From contig CAYYED010000040.1 of assembly GCA_964470785.1 (NCBI GenBank), forward strand, positions 1 to 40,450: a stretch of DNA of 40,450 bases. The letters run 5' to 3'. The notes below the pieces were generated by a model. The model saw only the letters and a list, made by a program, of their open reading frames with translations. It ran no database searches and was not told the origin of the DNA. Shown here one piece after another: positions 1-5,979 of this stretch; positions within the stretch are counted from its first letter, which is position 1; each line of letters opens with the position of its first letter. The position numbers were made by a program, and so were the translations under genes. The DNA comes from CAYYED01 sp964470785 (GTDB lineage Bacteria; Patescibacteriota; Minisyncoccia; Minisyncoccales; PEYH01).

Positions 1-1
1 A

Positions 2-52
2 ATAAATGAAGAGCTAGATTATATAGTGTCTACTTTTCATTTTACTAATTAA
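2..52 (+). CDS. C-terminal end of an unidentified protein (cut by window edge)
   Basis: An open frame enters from the left edge and codes for 16 residues (INEELDYIVSTFHFTN) before a TAA stop. It lies 12 bases upstream of the frr fragment on the same strand and was probably in the same transcription unit. Too little is visible to assign a family. Confidence 0.4.
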   Translation: MNEELDYIVSTFHFTN

Positions 53-64
53 AAATTTAATTTT

Positions 65-255
65 ATGCATAAACAAATTATAGAAAAAATCAAACCAGAG
101 TTAGAAAAAGTTGTTAGTTTTTTTCATTCTGAAATAAAAAAATAAGGTCAGGTAAGGCTAACCCCAGTCTAGTAAAGGATGTAATGGTTGAGGCTTACGG
201 TGTAAAAAGTCCTTTATTAAGATATTGTTTTATGTCCTTATCTATTCTTCTATAG
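65..255 (+). pseudogene. frr: Frameshifted, truncated 5' fragment of ribosome recycling factor
   Basis: The ATG at 65 opens 26 codons (MHKQIIEKIKPELEKVVSFF...) that match the start of RRF, then a TAA at 143 stops the frame. Shifting frame in the run of seven A at 136-142 restores the conserved RRF segment: (I)RSGKANPSLVKDVMVEAYG, then VKSPL. This corresponds to the E. coli [21 protein letters not shown] region. Similarity ends at about 213-219, after roughly 48 of the usual ~185 residues, and unrelated sequence runs to a stop at 253-255. One A missing from the homopolymer would explain the shift, by mutation or sequencing error. The loss of the C-terminal three quarters must be a separate rearrangement. 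RRF is essential in most bacteria, so an intact copy should exist elsewhere or this is an assembly junction. The family match is by eye. Confidence 0.75.
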
Positions 256-274
256 TTCATTATCTTATAATACC

Positions 275-301
275 AAAAAAATCGCCAAAAAGCGATTTTT
301 T
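275..301 (-). terminator. Intrinsic terminator after tRNA-Gln
   Basis: A ten-base stem (AAAAAATCGC / GCGATTTTTT) surrounds a short A-rich loop. On the minus strand it lies about 25 bases past the 3' end of tRNA-Gln and ends in a U run. The symmetry means it could also stop plus-strand transcripts leaving the frr remnant. Confidence 0.7.
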
Positions 302-326
302 GAGGTCTCTCGGTCGCACTGACGTG

Positions 327-397
327 TTGCGGGGCTTGGATTCGAACCAAGATTAATGGCTTCAGAGGCCACTTGCCTACCATTAGCAGACCCCGCA
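327..397 (-). tRNA. tRNA-Gln (anticodon CUG)
   Basis: On the minus strand the acceptor TGCGGGG pairs with CCCCGCA. The anticodon stem GTGGC/GCCAT holds the loop CTCTGAA, giving anticodon CTG (Gln, CAG codons). The T arm is CTTGG-TTCGAAT-CCAAG and the D stem is TGC/GCA. The discriminator is A. The following bases are CAC, so CCA is not encoded and must be added after transcription. Confidence 0.9.
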
Positions 398-408
398 AGG
401 AATTAAAT

Positions 409-1353
409 TTAGACCCTTAGATAGCGATGGATGGCAATGAGGCCGGAGAAGGTGCCCAAAAAAATACCTGTAAAAAGCTGAATAATAATAACAAGGGAAA
501 GGTTGGCATACCACCAGCTCATAATATTAAAACCATCGGTAAGCGCTTCTATTTTAGGCGCAGCAAAATAGGCAAGAATAAAAAAGATGAGGCAAGAGAT
601 GGCTGCGGCAATGGTGCCGCTAATAACTCCCTGTACAATAAACGGTCCCCTGATAAATTTATTGGTAGCGCCCACCAGCCGCATAATGGAAATTTCCTTA
701 CTGGAATCGTGAATTGCCACGCGGATGGTGTTAAAAGTTACCAACACTGCCACGATAGCAAGCGCTAATGCCAAAACAAAACCAACGGTGTTAATATTAG
801 CAATAAAATCAGAAAGCTTATCAATAACTGTTTTCTTTTGCAAATAATCAACTTTTTGCACCACGCTCTCAAGCGCGGAACTGCCCAAGACCATTAACAC
901 GGCAGCATACTGGTCAGGACTCTGCGCTCTGATATTCAAAGAACCGTAAAAGGGATTGCTTCCCACCACTTCCAGGGATTCCATAATAACCGGGTCATTA
1001 GCATGTCTTGCTTCAAATTGTTTAAGCACCTCTTCTCTGGAGAGAAAAACAACGCTTTGCACTTCCGGCAATTGCTCTAAAATTTTTTTGGCCTGGTTAA
1101 TTTCTTCAATATCTGCTTCGGCTCTTACATATACGCTAATATCTATCTTATCCTGGATTCTGCCGATTAAATGATTAACAATCCCTTGTGAAACAAAAAT
1201 AAAAGTAACCAAGCTGATGGTAATGGTTAACACAAAAACTGTGGCAATGTTTAAGCCGCTTTCTCTCCAGAAATTTTGCCATCCGAAACGAATTGTTCTG
1301 CGGAAAAAAGTAAACATATTTCGGTTTGAATATACTTCCCTCCCCCTCTTCAT
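409..1353 (-). CDS. ftsX: Cell-division ABC transporter permease FtsX
   Basis: FtsX is the membrane half of FtsEX, which couples ATP hydrolysis at the division site to activation of peptidoglycan hydrolases. The protein (up to 314 aa) has the family layout: an N-terminal cytoplasmic segment, a first membrane helix near residues 34-56, an external domain of about 130 residues, and three more helices near 190-212, 238-262 and 283-306. The loop ISIMRLVGATNKFIRGPF is typical of FtsX. It lies 22 bases after ftsE, in the usual ftsE-ftsX order. The start is uncertain. The ATG at 1353 has no Shine-Dalgarno sequence. An ATG at 1317 (MFTFFRR...) begins exactly where family similarity begins, and a purine-rich stretch GAGGGGGAGGGAAG lies about 20 bases upstream of it, rather far. 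I list the longer form. Confidence 0.92.
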   Translation of the reverse strand: MKRGREVYSNRNMFTFFRRTIRFGWQNFWRESGLNIATVFVLTITISLVTFIFVSQGIVNHLIGRIQDKIDISVYVRAEADIEEINQAKKILEQLPEVQSVVFLSREEVLKQFEARHANDPVIMESLEVVGSNPFYGSLNIRAQSPDQYAAVLMVLGSSALESVVQKVDYLQKKTVIDKLSDFIANINTVGFVLALALAIVAVLVTFNTIRVAIHDSSKEISIMRLVGATNKFIRGPFIVQGVISGTIAAAISCLIFFILAYFAAPKIEALTDGFNIMSWWYANLSLVIIIQLFTGIFLGTFSGLIAIHRYLRV

Positions 1354-1375
1354 AAAAAGGGGGTTGAAGGGAGGA

Positions 1376-2056
1376 TTATAGCATGAATCTTCCCATTATT
1401 TCATCTCTCACGATCTCTCCTCTGTCAAGGGTAATAACTCTCTTTTTCAGAGCATTAATTACTTCTTTATTATGAGTGGAAAGAATAATTGTCGTGCCCA
1501 GTTCGTGAATTTTTTTGAGCAAATTTATTATATCTTTTGTATGATAAGGATCAAGGTTGCCGGTGGGCTCGTCAGCCACGAGCACTCTCGGTCTGGGCGC
1601 TAAGGCCCGGGCAATGGCAGTGCGCTGTTTCTCTCCTCCAGAAAGTTCTCTGGGAAACTGATCGGCTCTGTCTTCAAGTCCAACGATATTCAAAAGCTGG
1701 GGAACATCTCTTCTTATTTCCGTGTCTGTGGCGCCCATTACTTCCATAGCATAAGCAATATTTTCATAAACTGTCTTGTGATACAAAAGCTTATAGTCCT
1801 GAAATACGGCCCCGATCTTTTGCCGATAAGGTGAAAGTTCTCCGTATTTAATTTTACAAACATTTTTTTCTTCAAAATATATCTCGCCGTTAGTGGGTAT
1901 TTCTTCTCTTAAAAGAAGCTTAATTAAAGTTGTCTTACCTGCGCCGGATTTTCCCACTATAGAAATAAATTCGTTTTCTCCAATCTCAAAAGTTACTCCT
2001 GTTAGAGCAACGGTCGAGGGAGGATAAATTTTACTGATGTTTTCGAATTTTATCAT
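1376..2056 (-). CDS. ftsE: Cell-division ATP-binding protein FtsE
   Basis: This is the cytoplasmic ATPase of FtsEX (226 aa, usual length about 220). It shows Walker A GKSGAGKTT near residues 35-43, a Q-loop (VFQDYKLL), the ABC signature LSGGEKQR near 137, Walker B VLVADEPTGNLD and the switch histidine in LSTHNKEV. EPTGNLD is characteristic of the FtsE/LolD/MacB branch. Its start overlaps the prfB stop by four bases (ATGA) on the minus strand, so translation is probably coupled. The prfB-ftsE-ftsX order also occurs in Gram-positive bacteria. Confidence 0.96.
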   Translation of the reverse strand: MIKFENISKIYPPSTVALTGVTFEIGENEFISIVGKSGAGKTTLIKLLLREEIPTNGEIYFEEKNVCKIKYGELSPYRQKIGAVFQDYKLLYHKTVYENIAYAMEVMGATDTEIRRDVPQLLNIVGLEDRADQFPRELSGGEKQRTAIARALAPRPRVLVADEPTGNLDPYHTKDIINLLKKIHELGTTIILSTHNKEVINALKKRVITLDRGEIVRDEIMGRFML

Positions 2057-3169
2057 AGGATTTTAAAAAATTTTATGCCTGCTTCAATAAAATCGTCTAA
2101 TTCTCCGTCTAAAACATCTTCTACGGCAGATGTTTCTATTCCTGTGCGATGGTCTTTTACCATTTTATAGGGATAAAGGATATAGGAACGAATTTGGCTC
2201 CCCCACTCTGCTTTTACTCTTTTTCCTTTTATTTTTTTAAGTTTTTCTTCCCGTTCCTGTTCTTTAATCTGGATTAACTTGCTTTTTAGCATTTCCATTG
2301 CTTTAGCCCGGTTTAAGCCCTGAAATCTTTCGGCTTGACAGGAGACAGAAATTTTGGTCGGGAGGTGGGTGATACGAATGGCTGACTCTCTTTTATTTAC
2401 ATATTGGCCTCCGGGACCAGAGGCCCGATAAGTGTCAACGCGCAAATCCTCTTCTTTAATTTTCAATTCTTGATTATTTCTCTGCGAAATCTGCGGAAGA
2501 ACTTCCACCATGGCAAATGAAGTATGACGAAGATTTTTGGCAGAAAAAGGAGAAAGGCGAACCAACCGGTGGACGCCGTTCTCTCTTTTTAGCAAACCGT
2601 AAGCCATTTTACCCTTAATCTCTAATGTTACTTCTTTAATGCCGATCTCTCCTTCCGGACTTGATTCGCCAAAACTTTGGTTTAAAACCCTTGTTTGCCA
2701 GCCCTTTTTTTCGGCAAATCTTTGATACATTCTCTTAAGCACATTGCTCCAGTCCTGGGCATCGCTTCCCCCGGCACCAGCTCTAATAATCAAAAGCGCG
2801 GGCAAAAAATCATATTTCCCGGAAAGAAAGGCCTTAATTTCCGAATTTCTTGTCGCTTTTTCCAATTCTTCATAAAGCCGATCCCTTTCCGCGATGAATG
2901 CCTCGTCTTTAAGTGAAATCTCTGCTGCTTCTCTTAGTTCTCCTAATTTTCCTTCTAATTCTTCAATGCTGCTTAACGTCTCTTCTATCTCAGAAATGCT
3001 TTGAGAGATTTTTACTGCTTCTTCTTGATTTTCCCAAAAATAAGGGTTTTTTGATTTTTGTTTTAAAATAACAAGCTCCTGCTCTTTCTTGGGCAGGTCA
3101 AAGACTTTCCCTTAGGCCATTTATTCTTTGCTCAAGGGAATTAATTTGTTCTGTAATTTCCTTTTCCAT
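2053..3169 (-). CDS. prfB: Peptide chain release factor 2 with programmed +1 frameshift
   Basis: RF2 releases finished peptides at UGA and UAA codons. From the ATG at 3169, 23 codons (MEKEITEQINSLEQRINGLR...) are followed by an in-frame UGA at 3100-3098. Skipping one T moves into a frame that is open to the stop at 2053, giving about 371 aa (E. coli RF2 is 365). The new frame begins DLPKKEQELVILKQ and carries RLVRLSPFSAKNLRHTSF, with the SPF tripeptide that reads UGA/UAA, and SGPGGQYVNKRESAIRITH, with the catalytic GGQ. The coordinates span both frames: 3169-3101 and 3099-2053. The product controls its own level: when RF2 is scarce the UGA is read slowly and the ribosome shifts. The gene is intact. 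It overlaps ftsE by four bases. Confidence 0.95.
3097..3112 (-). promoter_or_regulatory. RF2 programmed frameshift site
   Basis: The minus strand reads AGG GAA AGT CTT TGA C. The slippery CTT followed by TGA C matches the E. coli RF2 site (AGG GGG TAT CTT TGA C). The internal Shine-Dalgarno-like AGGG begins at the same distance from the shift codon. It is weaker than the E. coli AGGGGG, so the stimulation may be smaller. Confidence 0.93.
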
Positions 3170-3212
3170 AACATTTCAATATTAGCATAACTTTTTCAAA
3201 AAGAAAACTTTT

Positions 3213-3884
3213 TTAGAAATTACTCTCTCTAACCAGAATAAACGGGGTCATTTTTTTATCCTGCCCCATTGGATTATCAAGTAATATTTTTCTGGTCAGC
3301 TTCTTGCATAAAGGCACTTTTTGGCTTTGGCTAATTATCTTTACATTAATATTGTTACCGTCAATAATAACGCAAGGAATATTAAGGGTATCTTCAATCT
3401 CTTGGCAGACTTTTTGAGGATTATCGGGCGGCAGCATGGCATATTCGTCATAAGGGCTCATGGCATAGGGCACAAACCCGTCAATTTCCGAAACTCGATT
3501 GCCGGCTATTCTCCAAAAAATTCCGCGAATTCCTAAAAGCTTGGCAAATCCTCCTAAAAGCATTGCTAAAATAATTCTCAAATACCCGGCTTCTTCTATG
3601 GCAACTTGCATTTTTTCCGGTCGAGAATAGCCGATATCTTTGGGGTACTTTTTCACAAACCGGGTAATTATTTTTGCCAACTTTCCAGCTTGAACAGTAG
3701 AAATATGCCGAGATCTATTTTGGCAAACAGAAACAACTTTTTCTGAAACAGCCAACCAATCGCCCTCTTGAAAACAAGGGCTTATATACTTTTTTACCAA
3801 ACCGGTCAAATTTTCGCCAAATTCAATAAGATGAGTTTTGATAGGCAACCGGTAATAACTTTTTTGATTAACTATAATTTCCAT
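3213..3884 (-). CDS. CofE-like (F420-0:gamma-glutamyl ligase family) protein
   Basis: The 223-residue protein resembles the F420_ligase (CofE) family. The segment GDWLAVSEKVVSVCQNR near residues 41-57 matches the CofE stretch where an early lysine follows a hydrophobic strand. Asp/Asn-rich metal-binding-like segments follow (SEIDGFVPYAMSPYDEYAMLPPDNP and VIIDGNN). CofE adds glutamates to coenzyme F420, but no F420 genes are visible here and CPR cells are not known to make F420. The substrate is therefore unknown; a ligase for another carboxylated small molecule is possible. It follows tRNA-Thr and precedes prfB on the same strand with gaps over 40 bases. Family assignment is likely and function is open. 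Confidence 0.7.
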   Translation of the reverse strand: MEIIVNQKSYYRLPIKTHLIEFGENLTGLVKKYISPCFQEGDWLAVSEKVVSVCQNRSRHISTVQAGKLAKIITRFVKKYPKDIGYSRPEKMQVAIEEAGYLRIILAMLLGGFAKLLGIRGIFWRIAGNRVSEIDGFVPYAMSPYDEYAMLPPDNPQKVCQEIEDTLNIPCVIIDGNNINVKIISQSQKVPLCKKLTRKILLDNPMGQDKKMTPFILVRESNF

Positions 3885-3942
3885 TTAAAAACAAGTCCGC
3901 AGAACGAACTCTCTTTATAAAAAATGATGGTTTATTTTCCAT

Positions 3943-3981
3943 TCCGATGGTCGGAATTGAACCGACAACCTATGTTTTGCC
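3943..3981 (-). pseudogene. 3' fragment of a tRNA gene, Trp-like
   Basis: On the minus strand the bases read as the 3' half of a tRNA: CAAA (end of an anticodon loop), ACATA (3' anticodon stem), GGTT, a perfect T arm GTCGG-TTCAATT-CCGAC, then CATCGGA as the 3' acceptor strand. No matching 5' half (which would start TCCGATG) is present. Upstream sequence is instead GGCGGGCAGG, the end of a palindromic element seen elsewhere in the window. The CAAA before the stem fits a tRNA-Trp loop (CTCCAAA). This is a decayed or interrupted gene. Confidence 0.5.
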
Positions 3982-3998
3982 TGCCCGCCATTTACCTA

Positions 3999-4071
3999 AG
4001 CCAAGGGCGGGACTCGAACCCGCGACCCAACGCTTACGAAGCGTTTGCTCTTCCAACTGAGCTACCTTGGC
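3999..4071 (-). tRNA. tRNA-Thr (anticodon CGU)
   Basis: Acceptor GCCAAGG/CCTTGGC, D arm GCTC...GAGC, anticodon stem AACGC/GCGTT with loop TTCGTAA (anticodon CGT, for ACG codons) and T arm GCGGG-TTCGAGT-CCCGC are all perfectly paired. The discriminator is T and CCA is not encoded. Total 73 nt. Confidence 0.93.
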
Positions 4072-4220
4072 GATTCCGCTTTCCATTCTAACACTTTCTA
4101 TTCTTATTCTAACAAAAACTCCAAAAAAGAAAAGATAGCAAAAAAAATAGGGATGTGCACATTTTTTCTAGTAAAATACCATGGTAAAATAGTATGGTAA
4201 ATTTACAGATTTACAGATAG

Positions 4221-4252
4221 TACAACAATAGCACGATCGTGCTATTGTTGTA
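4221..4252. repeat. Perfect 32-bp palindrome, ACGATCGT core
   Basis: The left arm TACAACAATAGCACGA is exactly complementary to the right arm TCGTGCTATTGTTGTA. A second palindrome at 20005-20042 has the same plan: CAACA, five bases, ACGATCGT, the complementary five bases, TGTTG. On the plus strand a T-rich stretch follows (ATTTTATTTTTTG), so it could terminate plus-strand transcripts, though no plus-strand gene leads into it. Confidence 0.85.
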
Positions 4253-4411
4253 ATTTTATTTTTTGCTTTTGTATTAGTTTAAATTGGCGGGCGGGGATTA
4301 AAAGCAAAAACGGCGGCTGGTAGGCCGCTATAAAAATGGTTAGAGGACGGGCCTCCGCAACTTGAAGAGAGTGCGAAGGGTGGGTCTCCGCGAGTTAGAT
4401 TCCCGCTTCCG

Positions 4412-4482
4412 CGGGAATGACAGAGAAGGGGCGGGGATGACAAAGAAGGAACGGGGATGACAAGGAGGAGGGCGGGAATGAC
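4412..4482 (-). repeat. Four-copy GTCAT(C/T)CCCG array, ~20-bp period
   Basis: On the minus strand, words GTCATTCCCG, GTCATCCCCG, GTCATCCCCG and GTCATTCCCG recur at 20-21 base intervals with different pyrimidine-rich spacers. The same word and period form a longer array at 30751-30930. The last copy is part of a small palindrome (CCCGCGGAAGCGGG). Confidence 0.7.
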
Positions 4483-4555
4483 AGAGCTAAATGTCGGATG
4501 GGCAACGCCCGATAATATATTTCGGACGGATGATATCCGGAATCTGCTCCTTTTG

Positions 4556-4891
4556 TTAAGCCCCGGCCCTGCTTCTTGCAAAAACCGTAAACGGCATAAA
4601 ATATCTTTCTAAAGCTTTAAGTGAAGTGTTGTATTCCTTTCCTCCTTCTGTTCCGTCCAAAAACGCTTCTCTTAATCTCCCTATTTCCCGGAGCCGGCCT
4701 TTCCACCTTTGATCTGCCAAAGTCAAATCAAAAAGTTCTAAAGCTCTTAAAACAGCGCCCTGAAAAAGCGCTTCATCTTTGCCCTGCCATTTGGCTGTTC
4801 TGCCTACCTCTGCGCCGATATTGGCTAATTGCTCAGCCAGAGAAAGTTTTTGCCACCTTCCTTGACCTAAATTTTTGTGAAGATAAGCCAT
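4556..4891 (-). CDS. Conserved hypothetical helical protein
   Basis: The 111-residue protein is predicted all-helical and soluble, with no signal peptide. Its N-terminus (MAYLHKNLGQGRWQKLSLAE, then QLANIGAEVGR) and the core LELFDLTLADQRWKGRLREIGRLREAF resemble an uncharacterised family I believe is common in CPR and other environmental genomes, possibly a four-helix bundle; this is from memory. It starts four bases after the DUF5674 gene, so the two are probably co-translated. The last residues (ARSRAGA) lie next to the repeat-bearing gap and may not be original. No catalytic motif is visible and I do not assign a function. Confidence 0.75.
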   Translation of the reverse strand: MAYLHKNLGQGRWQKLSLAEQLANIGAEVGRTAKWQGKDEALFQGAVLRALELFDLTLADQRWKGRLREIGRLREAFLDGTEGGKEYNTSLKALERYFMPFTVFARSRAGA

Positions 4892-4895
4892 AAAT

Positions 4896-5249
4896 TTATT
4901 CCTTGATTAACCTTTCTACTATATTTTTTATTTTTTGCTTAACCTCCGGGATTTCTATATCACGAGAACGATTGCCATAAGATGGCTTAATGTTAACAAT
5001 AGAATCAAATTCTATCATTTCGCCTCTCGGCTTGGCCGGATAAATATTAATGCCCCAAGTGTCTTCTCTTTTAGATCCGTATTGCTCCATAAGCCACACT
5101 TCTTCATCAGTATGAAGTTCTCCGCCTACACCTATAATCTCCTGTGCTACGTCAACCACTGCTTTTACCAAATCACCAAACCCGCTTTCAGCTATTCTCT
5201 GAAGCTCTGCCTTGTCTATAGGTTTTTTAATTAGGCGAATTTCAAACAT
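4896..5249 (-). CDS. DUF5674 family protein
   Basis: The 117-residue soluble protein matches what I know of DUF5674. It has an N-terminal strand-helix (ELQRIAESGFGDLVKAVVD), the motif IIGVGGELHTDEEVWL, then SKREDTWGINIYP, EFDSIVNIKPSYGNRSRDIE and a C-terminal helix (VKQKIKNIVERLIKE). The clustering of conserved acids, His and Asn suggests a binding or catalytic site, but no function is established. It is followed after four bases by a helical hypothetical gene and preceded by tRNA-Gly, whose CCA lies five bases upstream of this start codon. It probably shares a transcript with that tRNA. Confidence 0.85.
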   Translation of the reverse strand: MFEIRLIKKPIDKAELQRIAESGFGDLVKAVVDVAQEIIGVGGELHTDEEVWLMEQYGSKREDTWGINIYPAKPRGEMIEFDSIVNIKPSYGNRSRDIEIPEVKQKIKNIVERLIKE

Positions 5250-5254
5250 AGCAA

Positions 5255-5328
5255 TGGAGCGAGGTACGGGAATCGAACCCGCATCTCAACCTTGGGAAGG
5301 TTGCATATTACCACTATACTAACCTCGC
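5255..5328 (-). tRNA. tRNA-Gly (anticodon CCC) with encoded CCA
   Basis: Acceptor GCGAGGT/ACCTCGC, anticodon stem CAACC/GGTTG with loop TTCCCAA (anticodon CCC, for GGG codons) and T arm GCGGG-TTCGATT-CCCGT are visible. The discriminator T is followed by CCA in the DNA, unlike the Gln and Thr genes here. That may be chance or reflect a different origin. The DUF5674 start codon follows five bases later. Confidence 0.92.
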
Positions 5329-5357
5329 ATAAACTAGTGAAGAGTGAAGAGAAAAAT

Positions 5358-5383
5358 CATTCTGCCAATTGAGCTACGCTCGC
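5358..5383 (-). pseudogene. 5' fragment of a tRNA gene
   Basis: The minus strand reads GCGAGCG (acceptor 5' strand), TA, GCTC, AATTGGCA, GA, which is a standard tRNA 5' end and D arm. It then runs into ATGATTTTTC with no anticodon arm or 3' half. Its acceptor strand would need CGCTCGC, so it does not pair with the tRNA 3' fragment at 3943-3981 (CATCGGA). It lies between ftsB and tRNA-Gly. Confidence 0.5.
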
Positions 5384-5395
5384 GCATTTTCCGCG

Positions 5396-5809
5396 TTATT
5401 TAAAAATGCTTTCGAAAAAATTTTTAATCTTATCCAGTAAAGAAGCAGTCCCTTTTTGCGAGGCATCTTGGCTAACGGTTTTCGGCCCGGAAAACTCATC
5501 TCTATGAATTACTACTACATGCTCTCCTTCTTTCTGATACATCCCTTTTTCCCGCAGGTATGTTTCAGAATAGCCCTCTTCGGAAAAAAAAGAAAACATT
5601 TCTTTAAGTTCTTGATTCTTTCTATCCAAGTCCCTGATTTCTTGGTTCAAATTAATATATTGGCTTTTGATCTCTTGCGCTTGGGAATAAACTTTCAGAT
5701 TGCTGATAAAAAGAAAAGCAATGATGAGAATATTAAAAATTGCCAAAAGCCCTATGAGAAACTTATTTTCCCAAGAACGCTTTTTAAATGTGGTTTTTTT
5801 TGCTATCAT
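5396..5809 (-). CDS. FtsB/DivIC-type septum initiator
   Basis: This is a bitopic division protein of the FtsB/DivIC family, which links FtsL and FtsQ in the divisome. The 137 residues show a short basic cytoplasmic tail, one membrane helix near 17-39 (FLIGLLAIFNILIIAFLFIS), then a heptad-rich coiled coil near 42-75, and the family motif YSETYLREKGMYQKEGEHVVVI, which resembles the DivIC YIEKIAREKLGLVKPGEIVY segment. The C-terminal ~35 residues are low complexity with a terminal amphipathic stretch. It is a single gene, not joined to the ftsEX unit. Assignment to the superfamily is firm; ftsB versus divIC cannot be resolved. Confidence 0.85.
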   Translation of the reverse strand: MIAKKTTFKKRSWENKFLIGLLAIFNILIIAFLFISNLKVYSQAQEIKSQYINLNQEIRDLDRKNQELKEMFSFFSEEGYSETYLREKGMYQKEGEHVVVIHRDEFSGPKTVSQDASQKGTASLLDKIKNFFESIFK

Positions 5810-5817
5810 ATTAATGT

Positions 5818-5925
5818 ATGAAAAATATTAAGGGAAAAACTTTTATAAGAATCGCCTGGATAATTGTTGTCATCTTAATAATTTTAAGTTTGGTGCTGTC
5901 TTTTGTAGCTATGGGTCTTTTTTAA
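5818..5925 (+). CDS. Possible 35-residue single-pass membrane peptide
   Basis: An ATG at 5818 opens 35 codons: MKNIKGKTFIR, then a hydrophobic helix (IAWIIVVILIILSLVLSFV) and AMGLF. It is divergent from ftsB, whose start is only eight bases away, and convergent with lepA, which ends at 5980. No clear Shine-Dalgarno sequence precedes it. The good positive-inside membrane-helix pattern argues for a real peptide, but so short a frame could be chance. Confidence 0.4.
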   Translation: MKNIKGKTFIRIAWIIVVILIILSLVLSFVAMGLF

Positions 5926-5979
5926 ATCATACTCCTAATTGAGTAATTGTTCAAGAAAAATACTCACACGCAAAGCAAA

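Larger units (their letters stand above)
4072..4555. other. Non-coding gap with a palindrome and a short repeat array
   Basis: No credible gene lies in these 484 bases. From left to right it holds A-rich sequence, a small palindrome TACCATGGTA near 4178, a doubled ATTTACAG at 4201-4218, the perfect 32-bp palindrome at 4221-4252, a C/G-rich stretch, and four spaced copies of a GTCATCCCCG-type word on the minus strand at 4412-4482. A minus-strand open frame of 100 codons (4279-4581) exists but is made of these repeats and is not annotated. Confidence 0.7.

Noticed and set aside
427..768. Plus-strand open frame opposite ftsX
   Set aside because: It is a shadow of ftsX with no ribosome site or recognisable content; the same applies to other antisense frames across the window.
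2053..2865. prfB as a truncated 270-residue gene or pseudogene
   Set aside because: The upstream part is present and joined by the classical CTT TGA C programmed frameshift, so the gene is whole.
4279..4581. A 100-codon minus-strand open frame
   Set aside because: It is made of GTCATCCC-type repeat units and C/G-rich gap sequence, overlaps the end of a better gene, and has no family resemblance or ribosome site.
3943..5383. A split tRNA encoded in two halves
   Set aside because: The acceptor strands (CATCGGA and GCGAGCG) are not complementary, so the halves cannot form one tRNA.
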